A program made the position numbers and the translations under genes. Of a DNA stretch of 42,363 nucleotides, positions 26,854 through 36,285 are shown one piece after another. The stretch spans positions 1 through 42,363 of the forward strand of contig JADZAO010000109.1 of NCBI GenBank assembly GCA_020852535.1, read 5' to 3'. The notes under the pieces are model-generated. The model was given only the letters and a program-made list of their open reading frames with translations. It did no database searches and was not told the origin of the DNA. This DNA comes from Paracoccaceae bacterium. GTDB lineage: Bacteria; Pseudomonadota; Alphaproteobacteria; Rhodobacterales; Rhodobacteraceae. The stretch's first letter is position 1; each line of letters begins with the position of its first letter.

Positions 26854-27531
26854 TCAGACCACCACGCGGCCCCTGTCGAGCCGCACGATCCTATCCATCC
26901 GTCCAGCCAACTCCATGTTATGCGTGGCAATCAACGCAGAAAGCCCCGTCTCACGCACCAAATCCATCAAAACGCCGAAGACCGTGTCCGATGTCGCAGG
27001 ATCAAGGTTCCCTGTAGGCTCGTCCGCCAACAGCAGCTTCGGCCCATTCGCCAACGAACGACAAAACGCCACCCGCTGCTGCTCGCCTCCCGACAACGCA
27101 GCAGGGCGAGAATCGGCCCGCACCGCAACCCCCACACGCCCTAAAAGCTCCATCCCTCGGTTTACTGCCGCCCGTTTGTCTGCACCATTAGCCAACTGAG
27201 GCAGCACCACATTTTCCAAAGCCGAAAACTCCGGCAGTAAATGGTGAAACTGGTAAATAAATCCTACATCCGCCCGCCGCGCTGCCGTACGGGCATCGTC
27301 GGTCAACCCCATCATCTCTCGCCCAGCATGCACCACACGACCACCGTCAGCTACATCCAAGAGCCCCGCAATATGCAGCAACGTCGACTTCCCCGCACCG
27401 CTGGGCGCCACCAGCGCCACCACCTCGCCCTGTGCCACGCTCAATGATGCCCCGCGCAGCACAATCACCTCCGATGGCTTGCCACGATTATAAACCTTCT
27501 CAATCTCATCCAGAATTAGAGCCTCACCCAT
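26854..27531 (-). CDS. lolD: lipoprotein-releasing system ATP-binding protein LolD
   Basis: 225 residues. ATPase of the LolCDE transporter that extracts lipoproteins from the inner membrane for LolA. Walker A APSGAGKST (42-50; alanine in place of the first glycine), signature LSGGEQQRVAF, Walker B KLLLADEPTGNLD and switch histidine in ALIATHNMELA. The LolD-specific YQFHHLLPEFSALENV is present. Its start overlaps the end of lolC by eight bases, so it is the downstream, translationally coupled gene. Confidence 0.94.
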   Translation of the reverse strand: MGEALILDEIEKVYNRGKPSEVIVLRGASLSVAQGEVVALVAPSGAGKSTLLHIAGLLDVADGGRVVHAGREMMGLTDDARTAARRADVGFIYQFHHLLPEFSALENVVLPQLANGADKRAAVNRGMELLGRVGVAVRADSRPAALSGGEQQRVAFCRSLANGPKLLLADEPTGNLDPATSDTVFGVLMDLVRETGLSALIATHNMELAGRMDRIVRLDRGRVVV

Positions 27532-28807
27532 AACGCAAAGCCTCCACGGGATTCATCCGCGCCGCTCTGCGGGCCGGAAGCAGCGTAACGACAAAGGAAA
27601 GGAACAACGAAAGAAACACCGCCGAAAGAACATCATACAGCTGCAACTTCGCAGGCAGCGCATAAATCCCGCGTATCGAAGGGTCCCAAACTCCGCCACC
27701 CGCCACGTAATTCACCGCCGAAAAAATCGGATCAATATAAACAGCAAATAAACATCCCAGCAGCACCCCCGCAGCTGTCCCAACCAACCCAGTGGATGCA
27801 CCACAGATAAAGAATATCCGTAGCACTGCTCCCTCGGTCAACCCCATAGTCCGCAAGATGCCGATGTCGCTGCCCTTATTTTTTACAAGCATGATCAGCC
27901 CTGAAATTATGTTCATAGCGGCAATCAGCACAAGGATAGAGAGGATCACGAACATCACATTGTCTTCGACGTCCAGAGCCTGCAAGAACGACCCCGCGCT
28001 ATCCCGCCACGTCCATATCAGCACGTCTTCGCCCGCTGCAGCCATCACCTTAGGCGCAATCTCCTCAATCCGCTCGGGCGCAACCACCGAAACATCAATC
28101 TCGTCCGCCATCCCCTCACGGTTGAAATAGCTCTGCGCCTCATCGAAAGGCATGTAAATTCTGGTACGATCAATGTCATAGCGGCCAGCGGTAAAGATAT
28201 AGACCACTTCATAGGCATTCACCCGAGGACTAGTCCCAAACGCTATTTTAACGCCATTTGGGGCTACCAACCGCAACCGATCACCCAAACCTACGCCCAA
28301 CTCCCGCGCAATCCCCGACCCAATAGCGATACCCTCAGAAAAATAAGAAATATCTCCCTCTGCGTCTGCCCCAATCCCGACTCGCGGAATCGCCGCCAAA
28401 TCATCGGGCCGTATCCCGTAAACTTCAGCCCCCGTCGACCCTTCACCGGCGGTCACCATCACCTGCCCCTTGACCAAAGGAGCCACCCGAACAACCCCCT
28501 CAATCGCAGCGATTGCAGAAGCCCGCTCGTTATAATCAGTAAAGTCGTTGATCAGACGGCCATCCACATCAACATGACCTGAGGAATAAACCGTAACATG
28601 GGCATTCGCGCCCAGAATAGTGCTAACAAACTCAGCCCGAAATCCGGCGCGCACCGCCAGCGTGGCGATCAGTGCAAACACCGCCAAGGTGATCCCGACA
28701 AGCGAGATCCATGTCATCACCGACACACCACCCTCAGCCTGCCGCGCCCGCAAATAGCGCCAAGCAATCATCCATTCAAAAGCCGCAAAAGGCCGCGTCG
28801 AAACCAT
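27524..28807 (-). CDS. lolC: lipoprotein-releasing system transmembrane protein LolC/LolE
   Basis: 427 residues from the ATG at 28807 (MVSTRPFAAFEWMIAWRYLR), with AGGGTGG upstream; earlier starts would only add a charged tail. Inner-membrane subunit of the lipoprotein exporter: one N-terminal membrane helix (WISLVGITLAVFALIATLAV), a large periplasmic domain (about residues 55-250), then three helices, ending in RAARMNPVEALRYG, the FtsX/MacB-type C-terminus. A single LolC/E gene here suggests a homodimeric LolCD complex, as in many alphaproteobacteria. Confidence 0.93.
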   Translation of the reverse strand: MVSTRPFAAFEWMIAWRYLRARQAEGGVSVMTWISLVGITLAVFALIATLAVRAGFRAEFVSTILGANAHVTVYSSGHVDVDGRLINDFTDYNERASAIAAIEGVVRVAPLVKGQVMVTAGEGSTGAEVYGIRPDDLAAIPRVGIGADAEGDISYFSEGIAIGSGIARELGVGLGDRLRLVAPNGVKIAFGTSPRVNAYEVVYIFTAGRYDIDRTRIYMPFDEAQSYFNREGMADEIDVSVVAPERIEEIAPKVMAAAGEDVLIWTWRDSAGSFLQALDVEDNVMFVILSILVLIAAMNIISGLIMLVKNKGSDIGILRTMGLTEGAVLRIFFICGASTGLVGTAAGVLLGCLFAVYIDPIFSAVNYVAGGGVWDPSIRGIYALPAKLQLYDVLSAVFLSLFLSFVVTLLPARRAARMNPVEALRYG

Positions 28808-29040
28808 CGGTCCACCCTTATCAGATTCCACCCGCACCCTGCTTGCAACCTCTCCCCCCGTCAAGGCAAAGGCGTGTCATGATTGCGTCTTCCATCCCCG
28901 CACATGCAGGCTCCCTAGCCAAAACTAAACCGCACTACCCAAAACCACCAAACTCAACCCAAAATTGTACCGCAATCTGCCGCCAACCCTGAAATCCATT
29001 CTCCCGCACACAAAGAAAAAGAACACAGCCTCTTTTTCCC

Positions 29041-30378
29041 TTACACTCCTGCGTAAATCTGCGCGATCCGGGCCACCGCTGCTTCCGGCGATACTTCTTC
29101 GCTCTCGCCTGTACGACGCGAAGTCACCTCCACGACCCCACTCGCCAGCCCGCGCGGTCCGACCGTAATCCGCCAAGGCAACCCGATCATATCCATCGTC
29201 GCAAACTTCGCCCCCGCCCGCTCGTCGCGATCATCGTAAAGCGCCTCTAAGCCCTTGGTCGCCAACGCCTTGTAAAGCCCCTCACAAGCCGCATCCGCCG
29301 CGCCATCGCCCTGTTTCAGGTTCACAATACCCACGGGGAAAGGCGTCACCTCCTCAGACCAGATGATGCCCTTGTCATCATGACTTGCCTCGATAATTGC
29401 ACCCAACAAACGTGACACGCCAATGCCATGCGACCCCATCTCAACCGGCACACGACTGCCATCCGGCGTCACCACCATAGCCCCCATAGCTTCCGAATAC
29501 TTAGTGCCAAAGTAAAAGATCTGCCCCACTTCAATGCCACGCCCCACCTTGCGGTGATGTTCCGGAACGGCCTCAAAAGCAGTCACGTCATGAGTCTCAT
29601 CAGTACGAGCATAAAGCGTAGTAAATTCCTTGCACACATCCGCCACAACGGCGCGGTCATCAAAATCAATGTCCCGCTGACCCAGTTTCAATGCGGTCAC
29701 GCGGTCGTCGTAGAACACCTCCGACTCACCGGTCTGCGCCAAAACAAGGAACTCATGTGTATTGTCCCCTCCGATCGGGCCAGAGGCGGCACGCATCGGG
29801 ATTGCGGTCAGCCCCATGCGTTCATAGGTCCGCAAATAACTAACCATATGGCGGTTATAGGCATGCAACGCCGCGTCCTTGTCGATGTCGAAACTATAGC
29901 CATCCTTCATCAAAAACTCGCGCCCCCGCATCACGCCAAAACGCGGACGCATCTCATCACGGAACTTCCACTGAATATGATACAGCGTCAGCGGCAGATC
30001 CTTGTAGCTGTTCACATGGCTTCTAAAGATGTCGGTAATCATCTCTTCGTTGGTCGGCCCGTATAGCATCTCGCGCTTTTGCCGGTCGATAATCCGCAAC
30101 ATCTCCTGCCCGTAGTCGTCATACCGGCCCGACTCCCGCCACAGGTCGGCAGACTGCAAGGTCGGCATCAACAAGGGGATATGCCCAGCACGCACTTGCT
30201 CCTGATGCACAATCTCCTCAATACGTTTTAAGACGCGAAACCCCAGCGGCAGCCACGAATAGATACCCGCCGCCTGCTGCTTGATCATCCCCGCCCGCAG
30301 CATATAACGATGCGAGACGATCTGCGCCTCGGCCGGATTTTCCTTAAGAACAGGCAAGAAATAGCGAGAAAGACGCAT
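29041..30378 (-). CDS. proS: prolyl-tRNA synthetase (short form)
   Basis: 445 residues, the short alphaproteobacterial ProRS that lacks the editing insertion of the 570-residue E. coli type. It charges tRNA-Pro. Class II motifs: motif 1 around GIYSWLPLGFRVLKRIEEIV, motif 2 FRDEMRPRFGVMRGREFLMKD, motif 3 GSHGIGVSRLLGAIIE. The C-terminal anticodon-binding domain begins near FPVGIVNLKQ. Without an editing domain, misacylated Ala-tRNA-Pro would need a free-standing editor. A 233-base gap separates it from lolC. Confidence 0.96.
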   Translation of the reverse strand: MRLSRYFLPVLKENPAEAQIVSHRYMLRAGMIKQQAAGIYSWLPLGFRVLKRIEEIVHQEQVRAGHIPLLMPTLQSADLWRESGRYDDYGQEMLRIIDRQKREMLYGPTNEEMITDIFRSHVNSYKDLPLTLYHIQWKFRDEMRPRFGVMRGREFLMKDGYSFDIDKDAALHAYNRHMVSYLRTYERMGLTAIPMRAASGPIGGDNTHEFLVLAQTGESEVFYDDRVTALKLGQRDIDFDDRAVVADVCKEFTTLYARTDETHDVTAFEAVPEHHRKVGRGIEVGQIFYFGTKYSEAMGAMVVTPDGSRVPVEMGSHGIGVSRLLGAIIEASHDDKGIIWSEEVTPFPVGIVNLKQGDGAADAACEGLYKALATKGLEALYDDRDERAGAKFATMDMIGLPWRITVGPRGLASGVVEVTSRRTGESEEVSPEAAVARIAQIYAGV

Positions 30379-30631
30379 GTAGGGGCCTCGTTAATTCGGT
30401 TCCCCACGTTCCTAGCGAGAAGCACAAAGGCTGGCAACCACGCGACACCCTACGACAAGGCCCAACGTCCAACAAAGTCAGCCCTACCCTACCGGCCCTC
30501 GTTCACCACATGTCAAAAATCACAAACTTTTAATCAATCCTTAGATAACAAATTGATTTGCATATATGAAAAAAAGTTGCCACCTCAGTTCGGGTAGAAA
30601 CAGTGATGTTTTGTAGAAACAATTCAGGTAA

Positions 30632-31303
30632 TTAATCTTCAATACCAAGGACGCTAGCTGCAAGTTGTCGCGTCACAGGGCGACCATGAGCCAGCGAAAC
30701 TGTATCAAGCGTGGCGACCAGTAAGCGGGCGGTAGCAAGTGAACGCTCCATACGCTGTACGAGATAGGAGATTAAATTTGGCTGCACCGTAATTTGACGG
30801 TCAGCAAAAAGTTTGACCAATACGGCGGAAAGAAGTGCATCATCTGGTGCGTCTATTTGTGTTAGGCTAGCGGCTTGAAGGCGACTTGCGAGATCGGGCA
30901 AACGCAATCCCCAATCACGAGGCGGAGTAGCGGCAGTCACAAGGAGAAAAGCACCTTGGGTCACAATGTTGTGGAGATGAAAAAAAGCAGCTTCGCGTTC
31001 AGCATCCCCCGCAACATCTTCTGCATCCTCGACGCAGACACAGCCTTGTTCACTCAGTGCAGCAATATCGACTGTGGCGAGGGCTTTGCCTTTAACCAAC
31101 GTAGCCCCCGTAGCTTGCAGCCAGATATGAGCAAGGTGAGTTTTACCGCTGCCCGGAGGGCCAATAAGCAACATCTTACCTGCAGGCCAGTTTTGCCATG
31201 CGTCGATGGCGCTCAATGCCGTGATATTTGTATTCGAAACAAAAAAATCCTTGCGAGCGAAAGTTTCGGTCACAGGAAGGGTGAAAGCAAGTTGATAAGT
31301 CAC
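30632..31303 (-). CDS. hdaA: HdaA-type regulator of DnaA (DnaA-like AAA+ protein)
   Basis: 223 residues; a DnaA AAA+ module without the DNA-binding domain. HdaA/Hda with the sliding clamp stimulates hydrolysis of ATP bound to DnaA after initiation. The N-terminus carries a clamp-binding motif (QLAFTLP, residues 4-10), then Walker A GPPGSGKTH (48-56), Walker B-like VCVEDAEDV, and sensor motifs near SRLQAA and RSLATARLL. Start GTG at 31303 overlaps the permease stop as GTGA, so the two are coupled. This permease-hdaA pairing is common in alphaproteobacteria. Confidence 0.9.
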   Translation of the reverse strand: MTYQLAFTLPVTETFARKDFFVSNTNITALSAIDAWQNWPAGKMLLIGPPGSGKTHLAHIWLQATGATLVKGKALATVDIAALSEQGCVCVEDAEDVAGDAEREAAFFHLHNIVTQGAFLLVTAATPPRDWGLRLPDLASRLQAASLTQIDAPDDALLSAVLVKLFADRQITVQPNLISYLVQRMERSLATARLLVATLDTVSLAHGRPVTRQLAASVLGIED

Positions 31304-32385
31304 TCTTGAATGTCATCCTCGGGCGCGGGATAGCCCGTAAAACCACGATAAAGTAGGCTTGATTGGTAGCGGGCGGTAGCAAAGCGTGCAAGCACGCCTA
31401 TAGAGGCTGCAACAGGTATGGCAACAAGCATACCAACAAAGCCAAAGAGTGAACCAAAAGCCGAAAGCGCGAAGAGTAACCAAACTGGGTGAAGACCTAC
31501 GGAATTGCCGACGAGTTTCGGAGTTAGCACATTCCCTTCAATGAACTGGCCAATAAAGAAAATAGCAGCAATAATACCAATCGACATCCAATCACCCCAA
31601 AATTGGAAGAGCGCCAGTGCAATGGCGAGCGAACCCCCAACGAGACTTCCGACATATGGAATGAAAGTAATCGCCCCTGCGGTAGCCCCAATAACAAGGC
31701 CAAACTGCAACCCCGCCACCATGAGAGCGATGGAATAAAAACTGCCCAGAAGCAGACAAACAGAAAGCTGGCCACGCACAAAGCCCGCGAGAACCAAGTT
31801 GATCTCCTTACCCAAGCGACGGATCACGGGAGCATGATCCCGCGGTAAAAGCGTGTTGATGCGGGTGATCATGTGGTCCCAGTCTAGGAGCATGTAAAAG
31901 GCCACTACAGGTACCACAACGATGAAAATCATCGCCGAAACAATGCTCATAGCAGAGCTTAGCAAAGTTTCGGCAAGCTGACCGCCCTTAGCTTGTATCA
32001 CTTGTCCGATCTGAGCGAGCGTCTGACGAATGGTCGAAGTGGAATCATTCAGTTCAGGGAAACGTTCAGTCAGAAAAGCCTGCAAACGTGCGAATATCTG
32101 CGGGGCGGCATTTACAAGACCGCTGAGCTGTTCGACGAGTGTCGGGATCACTGCAAGCACTAAAAGAACTGCGGTCAGCAAGACAATAAACGAGATCGTC
32201 ATGGTGGCGCCAACCCGAGAAAGACCCGCGCGTTGTAGACGGTCGGCTACTGGATCGAGAAAATAAGCCAGAGCACCACCAACAAGAAAAGGTAAAAGGA
32301 CATCACCCAACACATAAAGCAGCAGCAGGAACACCGCCATCGTGGTACTCCAGATCATAAGCTGTTTTTGCATGGGCAGTGCCAC
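31300..32385 (-). CDS. AI-2E/PerM family membrane transporter
   Basis: 361 residues from GTG 32385 (VALPMQKQLMIW), which has AAAGG seven bases upstream; ATG 32373 is an alternative. It has about seven or eight membrane segments with the family pattern: LLPFLVGGALAYFLDPVADRL near the N-terminus, a central soluble-helix region (residues 75-150), the segment LVGGSLAIALALFQF and, near the C-terminus, the conserved GNVLTPKLVGNSVGLHPVW. Members export small molecules or act as Na+/H+ antiporters; the substrate here is unknown. It is followed by hdaA with a four-base overlap. Confidence 0.88.
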   Translation of the reverse strand: MALPMQKQLMIWSTTMAVFLLLLYVLGDVLLPFLVGGALAYFLDPVADRLQRAGLSRVGATMTISFIVLLTAVLLVLAVIPTLVEQLSGLVNAAPQIFARLQAFLTERFPELNDSTSTIRQTLAQIGQVIQAKGGQLAETLLSSAMSIVSAMIFIVVVPVVAFYMLLDWDHMITRINTLLPRDHAPVIRRLGKEINLVLAGFVRGQLSVCLLLGSFYSIALMVAGLQFGLVIGATAGAITFIPYVGSLVGGSLAIALALFQFWGDWMSIGIIAAIFFIGQFIEGNVLTPKLVGNSVGLHPVWLLFALSAFGSLFGFVGMLVAIPVAASIGVLARFATARYQSSLLYRGFTGYPAPEDDIQE

Positions 32386-32475
32386 TGTCACGCCTTTCAA
32401 ATGTGTCGCGACATCATATCACCACTGCTGCGCTGCGGCGCAAGAGCAGAGGTGCTTATATGTCACGGATAGCCC

Positions 32476-32709
32476 TCAAACACCAAAGGATAGCAAACCT
32501 TGACGAATAGTTTTGCACCCCCCCTTCATAAACAAGCGCTGGTCCAGCAAGGTTTGTTCGGCCGCTAGGCAAGCGCTATCAAGGATGAAATCGGTCAGCG
32601 ACTTATGTGCTACCTCTGCAGCACGACGTAACACCACCTCTTGTTCGGGGGTGGAGCGCAGCCCAAGACGGACGAATCGAGCTGAAGTGGCCTGTACAAA
32701 AGCAGTCAT
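32476..32709 (-). CDS. DUF1778 (TacA-like) antitoxin, C-terminus truncated by a frameshift
   Basis: 77 residues. Residues 14-61 match DUF1778 ribbon-helix-helix antitoxins well (LGLRSTPEQEVVLRRAA, SLTDFILDSACLAAEQTLL, DQRLFM). After that the frame meets a run of seven G (seven C on the plus strand, 32518-32524) and continues as an unrelated tail. The normal 25-30 residue toxin-neutralising end is lost. No GNAT toxin gene follows; only 90 bases remain to the permease. DNA binding may survive, toxin neutralisation probably does not. Confidence 0.75.
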   Translation of the reverse strand: MTAFVQATSARFVRLGLRSTPEQEVVLRRAAEVAHKSLTDFILDSACLAAEQTLLDQRLFMKGGCKTIRQGLLSFGV

Positions 32710-32778
32710 GACAGCAGCTGTATTGTTGAATCAATTACAGTATTTTTTGGTACAAATGGTAAACACTGTCTAGCTCTA

Positions 32779-34434
32779 TTATAGCGACTGGTGACCGTGT
32801 TTGATAGCAAGAATACGTCGTTCAGCAAATTCTGAAAGACGCCGACAATAATCAAGCATTGGTTCCAATACTAGTTGGCGATAAATTTCTCGTGGAGACT
32901 CACCCTCCAGACCTTTCTCCTCCAACAAGGTGGTCAATTCGTCGCTCTTACGGTGAGCCGCCGATTTTGATCTAAGTTTTTGTAACAGTCGAAGTGAGAC
33001 AATCAACTCCTCTAAAGCGCTGTCTCCTCCATTTTGACGTAACCATGCCTGTAACTTATCAATCCTCCGAGGCGGGCTAGATTTTTTTTCTTTTATCTTT
33101 GCAATTTCTATATTTACTAATTCAGCAAGCTTAGATTCGTTCAGATATTCGATAAATATTTTATTTGCCGCAATTATACAGCGATCAAACTCGGTCCATT
33201 CATCAAATATGAGCATACGCAGATCCGTGAGCAAACCCGCATCATATTCGTGAAATTCATCGTAAAGTTCGAAACCGAAAGCCTCACGCCATTTTCTCAA
33301 AAGCTTATGACGCTCCGCTTTAATAGCAAGATCTAGATTTTTCCCATCGGCAGGCTGACCCAAAAAGAAGCGTCTTTTGCAAGTCTCGCTGAGTCCACCC
33401 TTAGGTGGAACATTAAACGAGCTCCAGTAGCGCTGTTCCGACTCTGGTAGGACACTCCCTAAATCACCAAGAAATACAATCACCTTGTCTTCATGGTCGT
33501 TATCTATACACAGAGCCCATTTACTACCGCACAATAGATAACCATCTACGACTGAATACAGACTAGAGTTTCCAAGGTACTTGTTCAGTACTTTTTTGCG
33601 GAAATGAATAGGCGTAAGATAGTTAGGGTTATCCGCATTTTTTCCAAAATAATCTGCAAGTTGATCAGGATCAGAACTAAAAACCGTATCGGACCCATCA
33701 TCGGAGGTTCCGATGATGAAAGTTTGATAAGTTTTCTCATTCTCATATGGCCAAATACCACACTTTTCAATTGGCAGCGCCTCTATCAACCGCTTACCCA
33801 GAAGCCGACCAACTGCGGACTTCCCAAGAGTAAAATCATTTCTTACGTACCTAATTGCGCAAAGCATGGAATCGGCTATTTTTTCTAGTTTTTCCTCTTG
33901 GGGTTCATCATAAAACTGCACAGAATCCACTTGCAGAAGAATTTTCAAACCCCGCGCAGCGCAAAACTTTCGAAGCGCCACAGTATCAACGAGGATTGGG
34001 CCAGAGGAATCTCGGTATACAATCTTCTGCTCTGATCCATCGTCTAGGATCTTGAAATATTCATCGGTTTTTCGGTTGTGCCATAAATTGTGGAACAAGC
34101 GAAATTCCTCCAGAAGATCGAATTGGTCCTGTTTCAAACCGTTAAAATTGCGATGTATAATAAGAGGCCAAGATTCGCCGGATGCTGGCTTGTAAGAATA
34201 TTCTGTACGTTCTTTTCCGTTCTCCCACCGCGTCGAAAACCCGGTTAGCTCACCGTCTCTGCGAACAGTCCAACTTGCATCATCAAGGCATTTTTCGGCG
34301 GTGTTTCCTCGAACGAGGCCTATGTAAATACTCCCATTTCCGCTTCCGCTGGTATTCCATGTCCATTCAGCTATCAGGCACTGCCTTTGCTCACCATCAC
34401 GCAGCAGTTCCAGCGCCTTATCCATTGTCAGCAT
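32779..34434 (-). CDS. unrecognised 551-residue protein, candidate defence or stress protein
   Basis: Start ATG 34434 with GAGGG seven bases upstream (an earlier GTG at 34455 is possible). No signal peptide or membrane segment. The N-terminal half contains conserved-looking blocks: WTVRRDGELTGFSTRW, EEFRLFHNLW, KILDDGSEQKIVYRDSSG and VALRKFCAARGLKILLQVD; I recall similar uncharacterised proteins but know no function. The C-terminal third is helical and charged, and LRSKSAAHRKSDE (R488, H494) fits the Rx4-6H pattern of HEPN RNases, which is only a hint. Its low GC and position at the edge of the accessory block suggest transfer. A truncated DUF1778 antitoxin gene follows on the same strand. 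Confidence 0.7.
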   Translation of the reverse strand: MLTMDKALELLRDGEQRQCLIAEWTWNTSGSGNGSIYIGLVRGNTAEKCLDDASWTVRRDGELTGFSTRWENGKERTEYSYKPASGESWPLIIHRNFNGLKQDQFDLLEEFRLFHNLWHNRKTDEYFKILDDGSEQKIVYRDSSGPILVDTVALRKFCAARGLKILLQVDSVQFYDEPQEEKLEKIADSMLCAIRYVRNDFTLGKSAVGRLLGKRLIEALPIEKCGIWPYENEKTYQTFIIGTSDDGSDTVFSSDPDQLADYFGKNADNPNYLTPIHFRKKVLNKYLGNSSLYSVVDGYLLCGSKWALCIDNDHEDKVIVFLGDLGSVLPESEQRYWSSFNVPPKGGLSETCKRRFFLGQPADGKNLDLAIKAERHKLLRKWREAFGFELYDEFHEYDAGLLTDLRMLIFDEWTEFDRCIIAANKIFIEYLNESKLAELVNIEIAKIKEKKSSPPRRIDKLQAWLRQNGGDSALEELIVSLRLLQKLRSKSAAHRKSDELTTLLEEKGLEGESPREIYRQLVLEPMLDYCRRLSEFAERRILAIKHGHQSL

Positions 34435-35217
34435 GCTAATTCCCTCGTTTTGCACTGTTGCGATCAGTAGACAATGTCAATCGGCAGTTTCAACACACAA
34501 AGCCACGTGCCCACTATTAAGATAACTCTTGATATACCCTGTGCATTCCCAAAATGAAAGGATGGGCGAACAACCGCATTGAGGTTTGCTGGAAAAATAC
34601 CGTTCATGCCCGACATCTGCCCCAATCTTGAAACGTACAGATTTTTTCTGCAGTCGCCTACGCCTGAGAAGTTTCCAACAACAACCGACTACCTCTAAAC
34701 ACGCGACGGCAAAGAAAGTGGCTTCGAAACCACTCGCGTGGCTACCAGAGAAAATGAAAAACAAAGAGAAATAGTCTATGATAAAAACGCTGAGTTCGCG
34801 GAAACGGCGCTCGCAAAGCCATGCACGGAAACCGTGCCGACAATCGGAGAAGAAATCCAAAGCATATATAGAGTTTAGATCTAAGATTATGGTGGCGAGA
34901 CACGGAACCGAACTCGCGTCCGCTTTGCCAGCAAGACAGCAAACTTTTCCCGCAAAGGGCTTAGCTTCGAAGATTTTTCCGTTTCCGCTTCGTGACCGTA
35001 CCGGCCTTGAGGACGATGCGTCCTAGGTGACCAGATCCCCTGCCACTAGTAGCCACATCAAACGCCAATTCAATTCCCGGCTTCACAACCGAACCGCGTT
35101 CGAACGAGCGCGCCTCGGCCTTCTACTACCCTCTCATTTCGCGTCTTTAACTCACGACGGATATGGTTTACAATTTTTTATAAAAAATGTATCTTTGGAA
35201 ACCACGAGAGGTCAGCC
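34435..35217. other. non-coding or decayed region between the unknown gene and xre-immA (divergent)
   Basis: 783 bases. Several short frames are open on both strands but none has protein-like composition, a good ribosome site or a recognisable motif. A small hairpin (GCACGG with CCGTGC, near 34825-34840) is visible. The last 50 bases hold the xre-immA promoter. The stretch may be remnants of lost genes. Confidence 0.5.
35167..35195 (+). promoter_or_regulatory. promoter with palindromic operator for xre-immA
   Basis: -35 TTTACA (35167-35172), 17-base spacer, -10 TATCTT (35190-35195). Almost the whole spacer is a near-perfect palindrome, 35170-35190 (arms CAATTTTTT and AAAAAATGT-like), which suits repression by the Xre domain of the gene it drives. 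Confidence 0.6.
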
Positions 35218-36285
35218 ATGTTCAGCATTCGACTCCATCGGGCTCGTAAGGCAGCAGGGCTATCCCTGCGCGATCTAGGCGAACGCGTAGGGGTATCTCA
35301 TGCCGCCATCAAGAAGTACGAAGACGGCATTGCGATGCCGTCCTCCCATATCCTGATTAATCTGTCGCGTACGCTCAAGGTGCGTACCGAGTATTTCTTC
35401 CGTCCAGAGCAGGTCGCGCTCGAAGGCATTGAGTACCGCAAGCGCAGCTCCTTGCCCCAAAAGCGACTGAACGCGATCACCCATGAAATAATCGACCAGA
35501 TCGAACGTCGCATCGAGCTAGAAAGTCTCTTTCCTCAGTCGCCCGTCAAGGTCTTCGCCACAGTCGAGGGGCTGGCGACTTCCATTACCGCGATGGATCA
35601 GATTGAAGAGACCGCCGAACGCGTCCGTGAGGCATGGGAATTGGGCTTTGACCCTATCCCCGATCTGATCGACGTGCTGGAGACCAACGGCATCCGCGTC
35701 TTCATGATCGGGACGGATACAGAGAACAAATTCGACGGCCTCGCGGCCCGCGTTAGCGGCATGCCCATCGTGGTCGTTGGTCGCCACTGGCCGGGAGATC
35801 GTCAGCGCTTCACCCTAGCGCACGAGCTCGGGCACCTCATGTTCGAAGGTCGCCTTGCCGGTAATCTGGACGAGGAGATGGCGTGCAACCGCTTCGCCGG
35901 AGCCTTCCTGTTTCCACGCGCCTCTGTGCTGCGAGAACTCGGCGAGCATCGCAACGCAATCGAACTCAAAGAACTAGGACTTTTGAAGGAAGAGTTCGGC
36001 CTGTCGATGTTCGGAATTCTCTATCGCGCCCGGCACCTTGGAATCATCTCGCCCACCTACCACGAAGAACAAATCAAGCTGTTCCGCTACAAAGGCTGGC
36101 ATCGAAAAGAGCCTGGGCATGACTACCCTACCGAGAAGACGCACATCTTCGAACAGGTGGTGTTTCACGCTCTGGCCGAGGAGTACATCAACGAGTCGAA
36201 GGCAGCAGAGCTAATGAACATGCCACTGCAACAGTTGCGGCGCGTCCGCTCGATGGAGGGCGGCGATGCTGCTGTTAATCAGTGA
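35218..36285 (+). CDS. Xre-type HTH fused to ImmA/IrrE metallopeptidase
   Basis: 355 residues. Residues 5-60 are an Xre helix-turn-helix (LHRARKAAGLSLRDLG, VSHAAIKKYEDG). The middle holds an ImmA/IrrE zinc peptidase with the motif FTLAHELGHLMFEG (HELGH at 202-206), a downstream acidic pair (DEEMACNRFAGAFLFP) and a C-terminal helical tail. Such proteins act as repressors that are inactivated or act by proteolysis, in mobile elements and toxin-antitoxin-like modules. GAGAGG lies six bases before the ATG. It overlaps the PIN gene by 20 bases, so this is very likely the antitoxin or regulator partner. Confidence 0.88.
   Translation: MFSIRLHRARKAAGLSLRDLGERVGVSHAAIKKYEDGIAMPSSHILINLSRTLKVRTEYFFRPEQVALEGIEYRKRSSLPQKRLNAITHEIIDQIERRIELESLFPQSPVKVFATVEGLATSITAMDQIEETAERVREAWELGFDPIPDLIDVLETNGIRVFMIGTDTENKFDGLAARVSGMPIVVVGRHWPGDRQRFTLAHELGHLMFEGRLAGNLDEEMACNRFAGAFLFPRASVLRELGEHRNAIELKELGLLKEEFGLSMFGILYRARHLGIISPTYHEEQIKLFRYKGWHRKEPGHDYPTEKTHIFEQVVFHALAEEYINESKAAELMNMPLQQLRRVRSMEGGDAAVNQ

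Noticed and set aside
34477..34860. 127-codon minus-strand frame
   Set aside because: Rich in C, W and F without domain pattern; no ribosome site; probably random.
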